From Terriglobales bacterium (GTDB taxonomy: Bacteria; Acidobacteriota; Terriglobia; Terriglobales; Acidobacteriaceae), in NCBI GenBank assembly GCA_016185365.1, contig JACPNP010000026.1:1-51587 (forward strand): a stretch of 51,587 nucleotides of DNA, read 5' to 3'. Of the stretch, positions 16,114 to 25,582 are shown piece by piece. The notes under the pieces are model-generated. The model was not told the DNA's origin, did no database searches, and was given only the letters and a program-made list of their open reading frames with translations. Numbering within the stretch: the stretch's first letter is position 1; each line of letters opens with the position of its first letter. The position numbers and the translations under genes were made by a program.

Positions 16114-16142
16114 TGTATAGAGTGATTGAAAGGTGAAGTCAA
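16114..16142 (-). promoter_or_regulatory. Sigma70-type promoter of the lysine-rich minigene
   Basis: Read on the minus strand, TTGACT (16137-16142) and TATACA (16114-16119) are 17 bases apart, close to consensus. The expected start is near 16107, giving a leader of about 50 bases. One copy of an 11-base direct repeat (16106-16116) covers the predicted start site, and the second (16074-16084) lies in the leader. Confidence 0.75.
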
Positions 16143-16143
16143 G

Positions 16144-16168
16144 AAAAAAGTGAAGCGAAAAGTTCACT
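16144..16168 (-). terminator. Terminator of the CPBP protease gene
   Basis: On the minus strand AGTGAA (16163-16168) pairs with TTCACT (16149-16154) around an 8-base loop and runs into six T (16144-16149). An alternative longer pairing uses GTGAAGC at about 16174-16180. It ends immediately before the -35 box of the minigene, which separates the two units. Confidence 0.6.
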
Positions 16169-16195
16169 CTCCAGCTTCACGCGATCTGCGCCCGC

Positions 16196-17026
16196 TCACT
16201 TCTGGATGCGCAGCAAGAGACTGAGCAACAGTCCGGCGCAGATGTCCTGCCAGGCGTGCGCGATGATCCCCGGCTTGATGCTCTTGCGATAGTACGCGAG
16301 CAAGCCCAGCATCGCGCCGAACACACCGAGCATCACGCCCTGGCCCGCGCCTTGGTACGTGTGCCCCGCGCCGAACACGGCGGCGGAAAGCACGATTCCG
16401 ATGGCGGCATTGCGGGTGAGTGCCGTGAACTGCCTCTGCAGATATCCGCGAAACACGAATTCCTCGCAGAATCCGGCGGAGAGACTGAGCAACACCCACA
16501 GGCCCATCTCGAGCCCGGTGCGCGGGATCAGCGGCGCCAGCGCTTTGGTCGCCTCTTTGAGCGCGTTCGGGTTCGACGCATCCGGCACCGTGCCCAAGGC
16601 CAGGCGCAACAGATACATCACCAGCAACGCTCCAATCCAAAAGCATCCCGCGAGGAACACGTCGAAGAGAAAGTCGTCGAATGACTTCCACTTCCTGCCC
16701 ATCAACTCTTTGGCGGAGACACCGCGCAAGCGCAAGCCGTAGGCGGTGACCGCGGCCAGCGTCCAGAGGAAAGCGATCTGCTGGATGTACTTCACCACCA
16801 GAGACCCCTGCACCAGACGGCCCTCGCGGCTGGCGATGGCGGAGAGCGCCGCGATGCCCAGCATGATTAGCACCAGGACCGCCGTATGGATGTACGACGC
16901 CACCGGCGTGACCGGCGCTTTGGCCAGCACCACCGGAGTATCCGGCGGCACTTCAACGGGAATTAGATTTGCGTCCTGTTCCATAGGGTGTGCATACGGT
17001 TGAGCCCCCGGCGGGGTTTCGGCCAT
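16196..17026 (-). CDS. CPBP-family intramembrane metalloprotease (Abi/Rce1-like)
   Basis: The preferred 276-residue product is a polytopic membrane protein with about six to eight hydrophobic segments and the CPBP motifs in order: EEFVFRGYLQ (EExxxR), FGAGH (FxxxH) and HAWQD (HxxxD in place of the usual HxxxN/B). These residues form the intramembrane active site related to CAAX proteases. The substrate is unknown, and many bacterial members have no assigned role. A longer frame starting at 17164 would overlap the divergent thiolase and its ribosome site, so ATG 17026 was chosen. A TACATT box 5 bases upstream suggests a leaderless start. ATG 16984 is the next alternative. Confidence 0.85.
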   Translation of the reverse strand: MAETPPGAQPYAHPMEQDANLIPVEVPPDTPVVLAKAPVTPVASYIHTAVLVLIMLGIAALSAIASREGRLVQGSLVVKYIQQIAFLWTLAAVTAYGLRLRGVSAKELMGRKWKSFDDFLFDVFLAGCFWIGALLVMYLLRLALGTVPDASNPNALKEATKALAPLIPRTGLEMGLWVLLSLSAGFCEEFVFRGYLQRQFTALTRNAAIGIVLSAAVFGAGHTYQGAGQGVMLGVFGAMLGLLAYYRKSIKPGIIAHAWQDICAGLLLSLLLRIQK

Positions 17027-17095
17027 CTTATAATGTAAGGTTGCCTTCGCGATACCGGACTTGTCTGGGAGCGAAAGATTTTCCAGGAGCCCTTC

Positions 17096-18295
17096 ATGGC
17101 CGTTTACAAAGATTCTGACGTCGTCATCCTCTCCGGCGTGCGTACGCCGATCGGCAAGTTTCAAGGCTCACTCTCGGATTTTCCCGCGCCCAAGCTGGGC
17201 GCACTGGTGGTGAAAGAAGCTGTGGCCCGCGCCAAGGTGGACCCCGCGCAGGTGGACGAATGCATCATGGGTAATGTGGTCACGGCCGGGTTGGGCCAGA
17301 ATCCGGCGCGCCAGGCCGCGATCTTCGGCGGGCTGGCGGACACGGTCGGCGCCATGACCATCAACAAAGTCTGCGGCTCCGGACTGAAATCTGTCGGGCT
17401 TGCCGCGCAAGCCATCCAGACCGGCAACAGCGAGATCGTCGTCGCCGGCGGCATGGAGTCCATGACCAACGCGCCGTATCTGCTTCCGCAGGCGCGCAAA
17501 GGGTATCGGCTGGGCAATGCGCAGATCGTGGATTCAATGGTGAATGACGGCCTGTGGGACATCTACAACGACTTTCACATGGGCATGACCGGTGAGAACG
17601 TCGCGCAGAAGTACAACATCAGTCGGGAGGAGCAGGACGAGTTCGCTTTGAACTCGCACCGCAAGGCCGTCTCCGCGATCAATGAGTGCCGGTTCAAGTC
17701 GCAGATCGTGCCGGTGGAGTTGCCGGCCAAGAAGAAGGGTGCTCCCTCGACGTTCTTTGAGAAGGACGAGTCGCCGCGCGAAGACACCACTATCGAGGCG
17801 CTCCGTTCACTCAAGCCGGCATTCAAGAAAGACGGCACCGTCACTGCCGGCAACGCACCGGGCGTGAACGACGGTGCGGCGGCGGTGGTCGTCACCAGCT
17901 ATGCCACGGCCAAGAAGCTTGGAATAGAGCCGATGGCCCGCATCGTGGCCCAGGCCACCAGCGGCGTCGCTCCGGAGTGGGTGATGATGGCGCCCGTCGG
18001 CGCGGTGCGCAAGATCTGGCAGAAGACCGGATGGAAGAACGAGGAAGTAGACCTCTATGAACTCAATGAGGCGTTCTCCGTGCAGGCGCTCGGTGTGTGT
18101 AAGGAACTCGGGCTCGACATGAACAAGGTCAACGTCAACGGCGGTGCGGTGGCGCTCGGACACCCCATCGGCGCCAGCGGCGCGCGCGTCCTCGTGACGT
18201 TGCTGTATGAGATGATCCGCCGCGACGTTCACAAAGGCATCGCCGCGCTGTGCCTTGGCGGCGGCAATGCCGTCGCAATGGCGATTGAACGTTAA
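17096..18295 (+). CDS. atoB: Acetyl-CoA C-acetyltransferase (thiolase)
   Basis: This 399-residue thiolase has the complete active site: C93 in NKVCGSG (acyl carrier), H356 in [10 protein letters not shown], and C386 in [10 protein letters not shown], plus YELNEAFS. Length and sequence fit the biosynthetic or degradative acetoacetyl-CoA thiolase group, which joins two acetyl-CoA or splits acetoacetyl-CoA in the cytoplasm. It would work with the 3-hydroxybutyryl-CoA dehydrogenase (30348-31262) and acyl-CoA dehydrogenase (44886-46028). The start is supported by AGGAG 8 bases upstream. A terminator follows 23 bases after the stop. The symbol is a best guess among close thiolase types. Confidence 0.93.
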   Translation: MAVYKDSDVVILSGVRTPIGKFQGSLSDFPAPKLGALVVKEAVARAKVDPAQVDECIMGNVVTAGLGQNPARQAAIFGGLADTVGAMTINKVCGSGLKSVGLAAQAIQTGNSEIVVAGGMESMTNAPYLLPQARKGYRLGNAQIVDSMVNDGLWDIYNDFHMGMTGENVAQKYNISREEQDEFALNSHRKAVSAINECRFKSQIVPVELPAKKKGAPSTFFEKDESPREDTTIEALRSLKPAFKKDGTVTAGNAPGVNDGAAAVVVTSYATAKKLGIEPMARIVAQATSGVAPEWVMMAPVGAVRKIWQKTGWKNEEVDLYELNEAFSVQALGVCKELGLDMNKVNVNGGAVALGHPIGASGARVLVTLLYEMIRRDVHKGIAALCLGGGNAVAMAIER

Positions 18296-18317
18296 TCTGG
18301 CAGGGAATCGCAAGAAG

Positions 18318-18340
18318 GCACGGCTGAGGCCGTGCTTTTT
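18318..18340 (+). terminator. Rho-independent terminator after the thiolase gene
   Basis: GCACGGC (18318-18324) and GCCGTGC (18329-18335) form a 7-bp stem with a TGAG loop, followed by TTTTT (18336-18340). It lies between convergent genes (thiolase and nagA). Confidence 0.85.
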
Positions 18341-18345
18341 CCGTT

Positions 18346-19509
18346 CTACGCGGAAGTTTGGATCCCACCGACGAACGTTTCCACCACGTGACCATCCGGC
18401 GACAATACGACGATGTCCGCATCCATACCCGCGGCCAGCGATCCCTTGCGGCCTTCCACGCCGATGACCCGCGCGGGGTTCAGCGTTGCCAGCCGAACCG
18501 CCTGCTGCATCTTCCACTCCGCCATGCTCATGACGTTGCGGATCGCCAGATCCAGGGTCAGGATGCTCCCGGCCAGTCGTCCTTTGTAAAGGCACTGGCC
18601 TTTCGCGACTTCCACATCGAGCGTTCCCAGCTTGTATTTGCCGTCGGGCATGCCCGTGGCGCTGATCCCGTCGGTGATGAGCACGGCACGCTCCTCGCCC
18701 TTCGCTTTTAAGAACACTTTCAGCGTGTCTGGAGCGACGTGTATGCCGTCGGCTATGACGTCCGCGCTAATGCGGTCGTCCGATAACGTCACGCCCAGGA
18801 TGCCCGGTCTCCGGTGATCGAGCGCGCGCATCGCGTTGAACGTATGCGTGGCATGAGAAGCCCCCGCCGCGATCCCTGCCTTGCTGGCGGTCGTGCCGGA
18901 ATCACTGTGGCCCAGGCTCACGCGCACGCGTTGCAACACGGCTTCGCGGATCAGCTCGGCCGCGCCCGGCAGCTCCGGCGCCAGAGTCATCATGCGCACG
19001 GCTTCACCGGAGGCTTCGATGAACCGCCGGAACAGGTCGACCGAGGGAGTCTGGATCTCGGTTACCGGATGGACGCCACACTTGGTCTTGCTGATGAACG
19101 GCCCCTCCAGGTGCACACCCATGGGACGCGCCCGCGCTTCATTCGGCGACGAGGCCCAGATCGTGGCGCCCAGCATTTTCAGAGAGGTCAACGTGCGGTC
19201 GATGGACGCTGTGACCGTCGTGGGGCAGTAGCTGGTCACGCCATGCTTCGCCAGGTGGCGCTCGAAGCCGGCATTCGCGGCCGGGTCGTCGTTCATCACG
19301 TCATGTCCGGCGCCGCCGTGGACATGGATGTCGATGAACCCAGGGGCCAGTACACCATCGGGGAAATGAAGAAAACGCTCGCAGCCATCGGTGGATACAG
19401 CCTCACGCGTCCCGAACGCTTCAATGCGTCCGTCCTCGATCACCGCCACGGGCTGCTGCACCCGTTCCAGAGGGGTGAACGCCAGCCCGGCCGTTATGCA
19501 AGTCTTCAT
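18346..19509 (-). CDS. nagA: N-acetylglucosamine-6-phosphate deacetylase
   Basis: The 387-residue product is an amidohydrolase of the NagA family. The metal-binding IDIHVHGGAGHD motif, VHLEGPFIS, LGHSDSG, ATHTFNAM and ITDGISATG are all in the expected order. NagA removes the acetyl group of GlcNAc-6-phosphate, giving glucosamine-6-phosphate, in amino-sugar and cell-wall recycling. No nagB, nagE or nagK is nearby. The start at 19509 (MKTCITAGLAF) fits the family's beginning; the longer frame to 19578 adds an unusual N-terminus. There is no clear ribosome site. It converges with the thiolase and is divergent from comM. Confidence 0.92.
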   Translation of the reverse strand: MKTCITAGLAFTPLERVQQPVAVIEDGRIEAFGTREAVSTDGCERFLHFPDGVLAPGFIDIHVHGGAGHDVMNDDPAANAGFERHLAKHGVTSYCPTTVTASIDRTLTSLKMLGATIWASSPNEARARPMGVHLEGPFISKTKCGVHPVTEIQTPSVDLFRRFIEASGEAVRMMTLAPELPGAAELIREAVLQRVRVSLGHSDSGTTASKAGIAAGASHATHTFNAMRALDHRRPGILGVTLSDDRISADVIADGIHVAPDTLKVFLKAKGEERAVLITDGISATGMPDGKYKLGTLDVEVAKGQCLYKGRLAGSILTLDLAIRNVMSMAEWKMQQAVRLATLNPARVIGVEGRKGSLAAGMDADIVVLSPDGHVVETFVGGIQTSA

Positions 19510-19658
19510 TGGGATGATGCGAATACAAACATATCCTGAGTACGCGACTCTGGCAAAGTCCCGCCGAAGGAACAACATGCTTTGATCCGTTTTCCGAACA
19601 AGATGTGGATTCTTGCGGAACAGACACGGAAATGCGTTACACTCCGCCCCCTGGGACC

Positions 19659-21206
19659 ATGCTCTATAAGACCTACAGCGCGGCCGTCTACGGGATCGAT
19701 GCCAGCATCATCGAGGTGGAAGTGGATGTGGGCTCGAAACAACTGGAGAAGGAGAATTTCACCACCGTCGGACTGCCCGATGCCGCCGTGCGGGAGAGCC
19801 GGGACCGCATCCGCGCCGCCGTCAAGAACTGTGGCTATGACATCCCCACCACGCATGTGACCATCAACCTGGCGCCGGCTGACATCAAGAAAGAAGGCTC
19901 CGGCTTTGACCTGCCCATGGCTCTGGGCATCCTAGGCGCGTACGGCGCCCTGCAAAAAAAGGAACTGCCCGACCATGTTTTGGTCGGCGAGCTTAGCTTG
20001 GATGGTGGCATCCGCGGGGTGCGCGGAACCTTGCCCATCGCCGTCGCCACCCGGGCCCGTAAGATCCCCAACCTGATCGTGCCCGAGGTCAACGCCCGCG
20101 AAGCCGCCGTGGTGAGCGGGTTGAATGTGTTCCCGGTAAAGTCTCTGGTGGACGTGATCCAGCTCGTGAACAATGGCAATGGCGTGGCCCCGCTGCGCGT
20201 CGATCCCGCGAGCCTACTGGCGGAGACGCAGCAGTTCGGCGTGGACTTCCGCGAGGTCCGTGGACAGCACTCCGCCAAGAGGGCGCTCGAGGTGTCCTGC
20301 GCCGGCGGCCATAACATCCTGATGATCGGCCCGCCTGGCTCGGGCAAGACCATGCTGGCCAAGCGCATCCCCACCATCCTGCCTCCGCTTACGTTCGAAG
20401 AAGCGCTGGAGACCACCAAGATCCACAGTGTGGCCGGCGTGCTCGACCACCACGCCGGGCTGGTCGGCATTCGCCCCTTCCGCGCGCCCCACCACACCAT
20501 CTCAGACGCCGGGCTGATCGGCGGGGGGATAGTACCGCGTCCCGGCGAAGTGTCGCTCGCGCACCACGGCGTGCTGTTCCTCGATGAGCTGCCCGAATTT
20601 CCGCGCAACGTGCTGGAAGTCATGCGCCAGCCGCTGGAGGACGGGACGGTGTGCATCGCACGCGCCTCCATGTCGCTTACGTTCCCCGCGCGGTTCATGT
20701 TGGCCGCCGCCATGAATCCGTGCCCGTGCGGCTATTTCAATGACAAGTCGCGTGATTGCCAGTGCACGCAGCCCATGATCCAGCGCTATGTGGCCAAGAT
20801 CAGCGGGCCGCTGCTCGATCGTATCGACATCCACATCGACGTGCCCGCCGTGAATTACAAGGAACTGCGTGGGGGCGCCGGGCCCGAAGGCTCTGACCAG
20901 ATCCGCGCCCGCGTGCTGCGCGCTCGGGAGGTCCAGTTGGACCGCTTCGCCGCCGCGAAAGAGCGCATCTATGCGAATGCGCAGATGGGCACGCGCCAGA
21001 TCCGCACCTACTGCGAGTTGACCTCGGATTGCGAGCGCATGTTGGAGCGGGCCATGACCCAGCAGGGGCTGAGCGCTCGCGCCCATGACCGCATCCTGAA
21101 GGTGGCGCGCACCGTCGCCGACCTGGAAGGCGCCCCGACGATCGAGACCCAGCACATCGCGGAAGCCATCCAATACCGCACCCTCGACCGCAGCTTTTGG
21201 GCCTAG
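19659..21206 (+). CDS. comM: ComM/YifB-family AAA+ ATPase (Mg chelatase-like)
   Basis: This 515-residue protein has the three-part ComM layout. The N-terminal Lon-protease-like fold (about 1-170, [20 protein letters not shown]) is followed by the AAA+ core with Walker [10 protein letters not shown] and Walker [10 protein letters not shown]. The paired Cys motif NPCPCGY...CQC and a C-terminal Mg-chelatase-like domain complete it. ComM is known as a hexameric helicase that promotes branch migration during natural transformation. Its presence is compatible with DNA uptake but does not prove competence. ATG 19659 begins at the usual family start; ATG 19605 and 19632 lie upstream in frame. The gene is divergent from nagA. 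Confidence 0.93.
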   Translation: MLYKTYSAAVYGIDASIIEVEVDVGSKQLEKENFTTVGLPDAAVRESRDRIRAAVKNCGYDIPTTHVTINLAPADIKKEGSGFDLPMALGILGAYGALQKKELPDHVLVGELSLDGGIRGVRGTLPIAVATRARKIPNLIVPEVNAREAAVVSGLNVFPVKSLVDVIQLVNNGNGVAPLRVDPASLLAETQQFGVDFREVRGQHSAKRALEVSCAGGHNILMIGPPGSGKTMLAKRIPTILPPLTFEEALETTKIHSVAGVLDHHAGLVGIRPFRAPHHTISDAGLIGGGIVPRPGEVSLAHHGVLFLDELPEFPRNVLEVMRQPLEDGTVCIARASMSLTFPARFMLAAAMNPCPCGYFNDKSRDCQCTQPMIQRYVAKISGPLLDRIDIHIDVPAVNYKELRGGAGPEGSDQIRARVLRAREVQLDRFAAAKERIYANAQMGTRQIRTYCELTSDCERMLERAMTQQGLSARAHDRILKVARTVADLEGAPTIETQHIAEAIQYRTLDRSFWA

Positions 21207-21252
21207 CCATGGCTTGGTGCGTCGATTTGCGGACGGAAAGGTCAGCGCAGGC

Positions 21253-21258
21253 TAAAAT
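21253..21258 (+). promoter_or_regulatory. Probable -10 box of the PAP2-family gene
   Basis: TAAAAT ends exactly 6 bases before the GTG at 21265. There is no ribosome site in between and no convincing -35 at 17 bases. The geometry fits leaderless initiation. Confidence 0.4.
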
Positions 21259-21264
21259 GCCTGC

Positions 21265-22179
21265 GTGTCCTCAACATCCCTGAACAGCGGTGATGTGGCC
21301 GGATCCGCAAAACCACAACCCGACGCGATCGGTCCGGCTATGCCCCGGACCGTGCTGGTCATCCAGATCACCTATCTGGTCTGCGTCAGCTTGCTCTTCA
21401 TCCTGCGTGTGGGCACGCCCAACATCCTGTTCTTCGCCCTGGCGGTCCCCATCGGATTGATCTGGAGCGTGCGTTCGCGCGGATTCATCCTGGCATTTTC
21501 CCCATTCGTCGCCATGGTTTTCTTTTATGAGCAACTACGTAGTATCGCGGCCCAGCTGACCCATGCCAGTATTCACATCATCGACCTTGTTGCCTGGGAG
21601 CGGGCATTGTTTGGTGGCGCACTACCCACGTTCTGGTTGCAGCAGCGTCTTGGGAGCGGATTGGCCGCCCGGGTCTTGTGGAACTCCTCGATCGTGGTAT
21701 ACGGCACCCACTTCGTCAGCCCGGTTTTGCTGGCGCTGTTGATCTGGTCGCACCGGCGGGACTTTTACTGGCGATATATCGGCGGTCTGCTCGTCATCAC
21801 CTATCTCGGATTCCTCGGCTACGTGATCTTTCCCGCCGCTCCGCCCTGGTGGGCCTATCATTTTGGCTATATCACCGAACCCATTCGTTCCCACTTGAGC
21901 GCCGGCGTACTTTTGCAGACTCCGAACCCCGTGGCTGCTATGCCGTCTTTGCACGCCGCCTGGGCACTCTATATGGCATTGATCGTCTGGCGCCTGTGGG
22001 GTCGCTGGATCGGCCTCGGCGCGATGCTGCTCCCGCTCGCCATGTGCTTTGCCACGGTCTACCTGGGGCACCATTATGTGATCGATCAGTTTGCCGGTTG
22101 GGCGCTGACCGTCATTCTCTACGTCCCCATGGATTGGGTATGGAGCAGGAGGATCAGCATTGAAGCTCAGCCTGTTTGA
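21265..22179 (+). CDS. PAP2-superfamily membrane phosphatase (AUR1/Ipt1-like)
   Basis: This 304-residue membrane protein has about six hydrophobic segments and a type-2 phosphatidic acid phosphatase core. The motif AMPSLHAAW (about 223-231) carries one catalytic His, and TVYLGHHYVIDQFAGW (about 260-275) carries the second His and the Asp. The layout is closest to the inositolphosphotransferase-like PAP2_3 branch. It would remove or transfer phosphate on a lipid at the outer face of the inner membrane; the lipid is unknown. It begins with GTG. The next ATG in frame (residue 26) is possible but would shorten the polar N-terminus. It stands between comM and lon. Confidence 0.82.
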   Translation: MSSTSLNSGDVAGSAKPQPDAIGPAMPRTVLVIQITYLVCVSLLFILRVGTPNILFFALAVPIGLIWSVRSRGFILAFSPFVAMVFFYEQLRSIAAQLTHASIHIIDLVAWERALFGGALPTFWLQQRLGSGLAARVLWNSSIVVYGTHFVSPVLLALLIWSHRRDFYWRYIGGLLVITYLGFLGYVIFPAAPPWWAYHFGYITEPIRSHLSAGVLLQTPNPVAAMPSLHAAWALYMALIVWRLWGRWIGLGAMLLPLAMCFATVYLGHHYVIDQFAGWALTVILYVPMDWVWSRRISIEAQPV

Positions 22180-22337
22180 GCAAACTCCAAAAATTCATCG
22201 TTGATTCCAAGCTCTATTGGCGGTACTATCCATCCCCTCATCGCGGACTCGGGACCTCGGGTTACTCGGCCATTTGCATCCTTTAGTTACTTTCACTCAT
22301 CTATGGTGATGTATTTAGCTTCATTCTTTAGAAAATT

Positions 22338-24776
22338 ATGAGCAACGAGACCTCGAAATCGCCGGCCTCAGCGCCGGAACAGGGAATGACTGTCACCGGA
22401 ATCCACAAAAACCTTCCGGTGCTGCCGGTGCGTGACACCGTTTTGTTCCCCCATGCCGTCCTCCCGCTGACCGTGGGCCGGGAAAGTTCTGTCCAGCTGA
22501 TCAATTCTTTGGGTGATGAGAAACAGATCATCGTCGTGGCCCAGCGCGAAGCTCGGGTGGATTCGCCGGTGCCCACGGACTTGTTCGCGATCGGCACGCT
22601 GGCCACCGTCCACAAAGTGGTAAAGATGCCGAACCAGAGCCTGTTCGTGTTTACAGAAGGCGAGGAACGGGTCCGCATCACCAATTACGGCCAGCTCACA
22701 CCCTACTTGCGCGCGGACAGCGAAGCCCTGGCCGAGTCGCACATCGACAAGACCCCGGAGATCGAAGCGCTGCAGCGCAACGTTTTGACTCTCTTTCAAC
22801 AGATTGTCTCCGGATCTCCCACACTCTCCGAAGAACTACAGACCGTGGCCATGAGCATCGACGAACCCGGCCGGCTAGCCGATTTCGTTGCTGCGTCCTT
22901 GCCCTCGCTGGCCACGAAGGACAAGCAGGAGATCCTCGAGACTTCCGACGTCCGCGTCCGCATGGAGCGCATCAATCGCCATCTGGCGAAAGAGCTGGAA
23001 GTCCAATTATTGCGCAGCAAGATCCAGACCGAAGTGCAGGACCAGGTGCAGCAGACCCAGCGCGAGTATTACCTGCGCGAGCAGATGAAGGCCATCCAAA
23101 AAGAGCTGGGTGAGAGCGACGAAGGCCAGCGCGACGTCGAAGACCTGCGCAAGAAGATCGAAGCCGCGGGCATGCCGGAAGAGGTCAAGAAGGAAGCGCT
23201 CAAGGAATTGAGCCGCTTGTCACGCATGTCACCGGCCGCGGGCGATTACTCGCTCACACGTAATTACATCGAATGGCTCGCCGTCCTGCCGTGGAGCAAG
23301 TCCTCCGGCGGGGAAGTGGACATCGTCAAGGCCAAGGACATCTTGGACGAAGACCACTACGACCTGCAAAAGGTCAAGGACCGTATCCTCGATTACCTCT
23401 CCGTCCGCCGTCTCAAGCCGGCGATGAAGGGGCCGATCCTTTGCTTCGTCGGGCCTCCGGGCGTGGGCAAGACCTCGCTGGGCCGCAGCATCGCGCGCTC
23501 TCTCGGGCGCAAGTTCGTGCGCCTCTCGCTGGGCGGCGTGCATGATGAGGCGGAGATCCGCGGCCATCGGCGCACCTATATCGGCGCGCTGCCTGGCCAG
23601 ATCATCCAGAATATCCGCCGCGCGGAGACCAACGACCCCGTCTTCATGCTCGACGAAGTGGACAAGCTCGGCCGCGATTTCCGCGGTGATCCCGCCTCCG
23701 CCTTGCTGGAGACGCTCGATCCGGAGCAGAATTTCTCCTTCCGCGACAATTACCTTGACGTGCCTTTCGATCTTTCGAAGGTGATGTTCATCTGCACCGC
23801 GAACATGCTCGATCCCGTCCCCGAGCCTTTGCGCGACCGCATGGAGATCATCGAATTGCAGGGGTACAGCGAAGAAGAAAAGCTCCACATCGCGAACCGC
23901 TACCTGGTGCCGCGCCAGACCGAAGAAAACGGCGTGACTGCGGAGCAGATCGAGTTTCCGGAAGACGCCATCCGCTTCCTCATCCGTCATTACACGCGGG
24001 AGGCCGGCGTGCGCAATCTGGAGCGGACCATCGGCACGGTCTGCCGCAAGCAGGCGCGCCGCATCGCGGAAGGCAAGCCGGAAAAATTGGTCGTCACGCG
24101 GGATGTGGTCCAGGAATTCCTGGGAGGCATCAAGGTCCGCGTGGACACCGAGGTGGCCGAACGCACCAAGCGCAGTGGCGTGGCCGTGGGCCTGGCCTGG
24201 ACACCCGCCGGGGGCGACGTGCTCTTCATCGAAGCCAACAAGATGAAAGGCAAAGGCGGCTTCACCATGACCGGGCAGATCGGCCAGGTGATGCAGGAGT
24301 CCATGCAGGCCGCACTGACCTGGGTACGCTCCAATGCCCGCGAACTCGGCATCAATGAGGACATGTTCAAGGAGCTGGATCTTCACATCCATGTGCCTGC
24401 GGGCGCCATTCCCAAAGACGGACCCTCGGCCGGCGTCACCATGGCGACCGCGCTGGTGTCGCTGCTGACTGATCGCCGCGTGCGTCCTCATCTGGCCATG
24501 ACAGGCGAGATCACGCTCAGTGGCAATGTGCTGCCGGTCGGGGGAATCAAGGAAAAGGTCCTCGCGGCCAAACGGGCCGGTGTGACTGACGTGATCCTCC
24601 CGTCGGAGAACCGCCAGAATGTCGAGGAAGACCTGGACGCGCCGCAACTCGAGGGCGTAAAGGTCCACTACGCCGAGAGCATCGCGGAAGTTCTTTCGCT
24701 CGCCCTGCCGCAGACCAAGGAAGACGAGCGGCAGTGTGAAGAAGAGCGGGAGCGGGTCCTCACCAGCGCGCATTAG
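22338..24776 (+). CDS. lon: ATP-dependent protease Lon
   Basis: This is a full-length 812-residue Lon. The N-terminal substrate domain (about 25-220, [19 protein letters not shown]) is followed by a coiled-coil linker. The AAA+ module has Walker [10 protein letters not shown] (372-380) and Walker [11 protein letters not shown]. The C-terminal protease domain holds the catalytic dyad S697 (PKDGPSAG) and K740 (GGIKEK). Lon degrades misfolded and regulatory proteins in the cytoplasm. The 158 bases upstream show no CIRCE element and no promoter I would defend, though the last 60 are AT-rich. A strong terminator follows. A free LON-domain protein is encoded at 3440-4075. Confidence 0.98.
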   Translation: MSNETSKSPASAPEQGMTVTGIHKNLPVLPVRDTVLFPHAVLPLTVGRESSVQLINSLGDEKQIIVVAQREARVDSPVPTDLFAIGTLATVHKVVKMPNQSLFVFTEGEERVRITNYGQLTPYLRADSEALAESHIDKTPEIEALQRNVLTLFQQIVSGSPTLSEELQTVAMSIDEPGRLADFVAASLPSLATKDKQEILETSDVRVRMERINRHLAKELEVQLLRSKIQTEVQDQVQQTQREYYLREQMKAIQKELGESDEGQRDVEDLRKKIEAAGMPEEVKKEALKELSRLSRMSPAAGDYSLTRNYIEWLAVLPWSKSSGGEVDIVKAKDILDEDHYDLQKVKDRILDYLSVRRLKPAMKGPILCFVGPPGVGKTSLGRSIARSLGRKFVRLSLGGVHDEAEIRGHRRTYIGALPGQIIQNIRRAETNDPVFMLDEVDKLGRDFRGDPASALLETLDPEQNFSFRDNYLDVPFDLSKVMFICTANMLDPVPEPLRDRMEIIELQGYSEEEKLHIANRYLVPRQTEENGVTAEQIEFPEDAIRFLIRHYTREAGVRNLERTIGTVCRKQARRIAEGKPEKLVVTRDVVQEFLGGIKVRVDTEVAERTKRSGVAVGLAWTPAGGDVLFIEANKMKGKGGFTMTGQIGQVMQESMQAALTWVRSNARELGINEDMFKELDLHIHVPAGAIPKDGPSAGVTMATALVSLLTDRRVRPHLAMTGEITLSGNVLPVGGIKEKVLAAKRAGVTDVILPSENRQNVEEDLDAPQLEGVKVHYAESIAEVLSLALPQTKEDERQCEEERERVLTSAH

Positions 24777-24797
24777 GCGCCCATTGGCACTTCCTGG

Positions 24798-24832
24798 AAA
24801 TCGTCGCGGGTCCAAGCCCGCGACGATTTTTT
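24798..24832 (+). terminator. Strong Rho-independent terminator of lon
   Basis: AAATCGTCGCGGG (24798-24810) pairs with CCCGCGACGATTT (24817-24829) over 13 bp around a 6-base loop, and the T-run continues to 24832. It isolates lon from the MoaD-MoaE gene. Confidence 0.93.
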
Positions 24833-24840
24833 CATTCGAT

Positions 24841-24846
24841 TACACT
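24841..24846 (+). promoter_or_regulatory. Probable -10 box of the MoaD-MoaE gene
   Basis: TACACT ends 6 bases before the ATG at 24853, directly after the lon terminator, where a new promoter is required. No ribosome site is visible between the two. Confidence 0.4.
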
Positions 24847-24852
24847 AATCCC

Positions 24853-25575
24853 ATGCAGGTCCGCGTTATCTATCAGGGCGTCCTCAAGGAAACACTCGGC
24901 CGCAAGGAAGAGACGGTCGAACTCCGCGAGGGCGCCTCGCTGCGCGACCTGCTGGACAAGTGCCAGGAATCCGCGCCTGTGATCGCCGATTACCGCCCCA
25001 TCATGGCGCTCAGCGTGAACTACGAGTATGCCTTGCTTGACCACGCGCTGCGCGATGGCGATGAAGTGGCCATGCTGCCGCCTGTGGCCGGCGGCGCCAC
25101 CGCGGCGGAGACTTCGCGCCGCTGTGCCATCGTCCGTGGGCCCATCGATCAGGGTGGGATCTTGAACGAGATCAAGCGCCCGGAAGACGGCGCGGTGAGC
25201 GTTTTCGACGGCATCGTGCGCGACAACACACGCGGCCGCCACACGCAATACCTCGTTTATGAAGCCTACGAAGAGATGGCTCTGCGCCAGATGGACAAGC
25301 TTTGCCAGGAGGCCATCGACAGGTTCAAGGTCCGCGACGCGCGTATCGTGCACCGCATCGGCCGGCTTGAGATCGGGGAGACCAGTGTCTTCATCGTCGT
25401 GGCCTCGGCCCACCGGGCCGCGGCCATGGAAGCCTGCCGCTTCCTCATTGACTCCCTGAAACGCACCGTCCCCATCTGGAAGAAGGAATACTTCGAGGAT
25501 GGCGCCGTCTGGGCCGATGGCGAGCCGTTTCCCGACGACATCCGCGGAGGCGGCGAATCTGCATCTAAGCAATAA
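24853..25575 (+). CDS. moaX: Molybdopterin synthase, MoaD-MoaE fusion
   Basis: The 240-residue protein joins both subunits of molybdopterin synthase. Residues 1-81 are MoaD, a ubiquitin-like fold that ends in the Gly-Gly motif (AMLPPVAGG, G80-G81). Residues from about 88 on are MoaE, with VSVFDGIVRDNTRG, YEAYEEMA and the active-site region VPIWKKEYFEDG. In separate MoaD the Gly-Gly carboxyl end carries the sulfur, so here it is buried in the chain. The mycobacterial fusion MoaX is known to be cut after this Gly-Gly, and the same is likely needed here. It opens an operon with the VWA protein 7 bases downstream. A longer frame from 24736 would overlap lon. Confidence 0.93.
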   Translation: MQVRVIYQGVLKETLGRKEETVELREGASLRDLLDKCQESAPVIADYRPIMALSVNYEYALLDHALRDGDEVAMLPPVAGGATAAETSRRCAIVRGPIDQGGILNEIKRPEDGAVSVFDGIVRDNTRGRHTQYLVYEAYEEMALRQMDKLCQEAIDRFKVRDARIVHRIGRLEIGETSVFIVVASAHRAAAMEACRFLIDSLKRTVPIWKKEYFEDGAVWADGEPFPDDIRGGGESASKQ

Positions 25576-25582
25576 CGCCTCC

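Noticed and set aside
17027..17164. N-terminal extension of the CPBP protease
   Set aside because: It runs through the divergent thiolase start and its ribosome site and adds a polar, unfamilial sequence.
22180..22337. Riboswitch or heat-shock operator before lon
   Set aside because: The region is AT-rich near the start, but no CIRCE, sigma32-like or riboswitch pattern could be made out.
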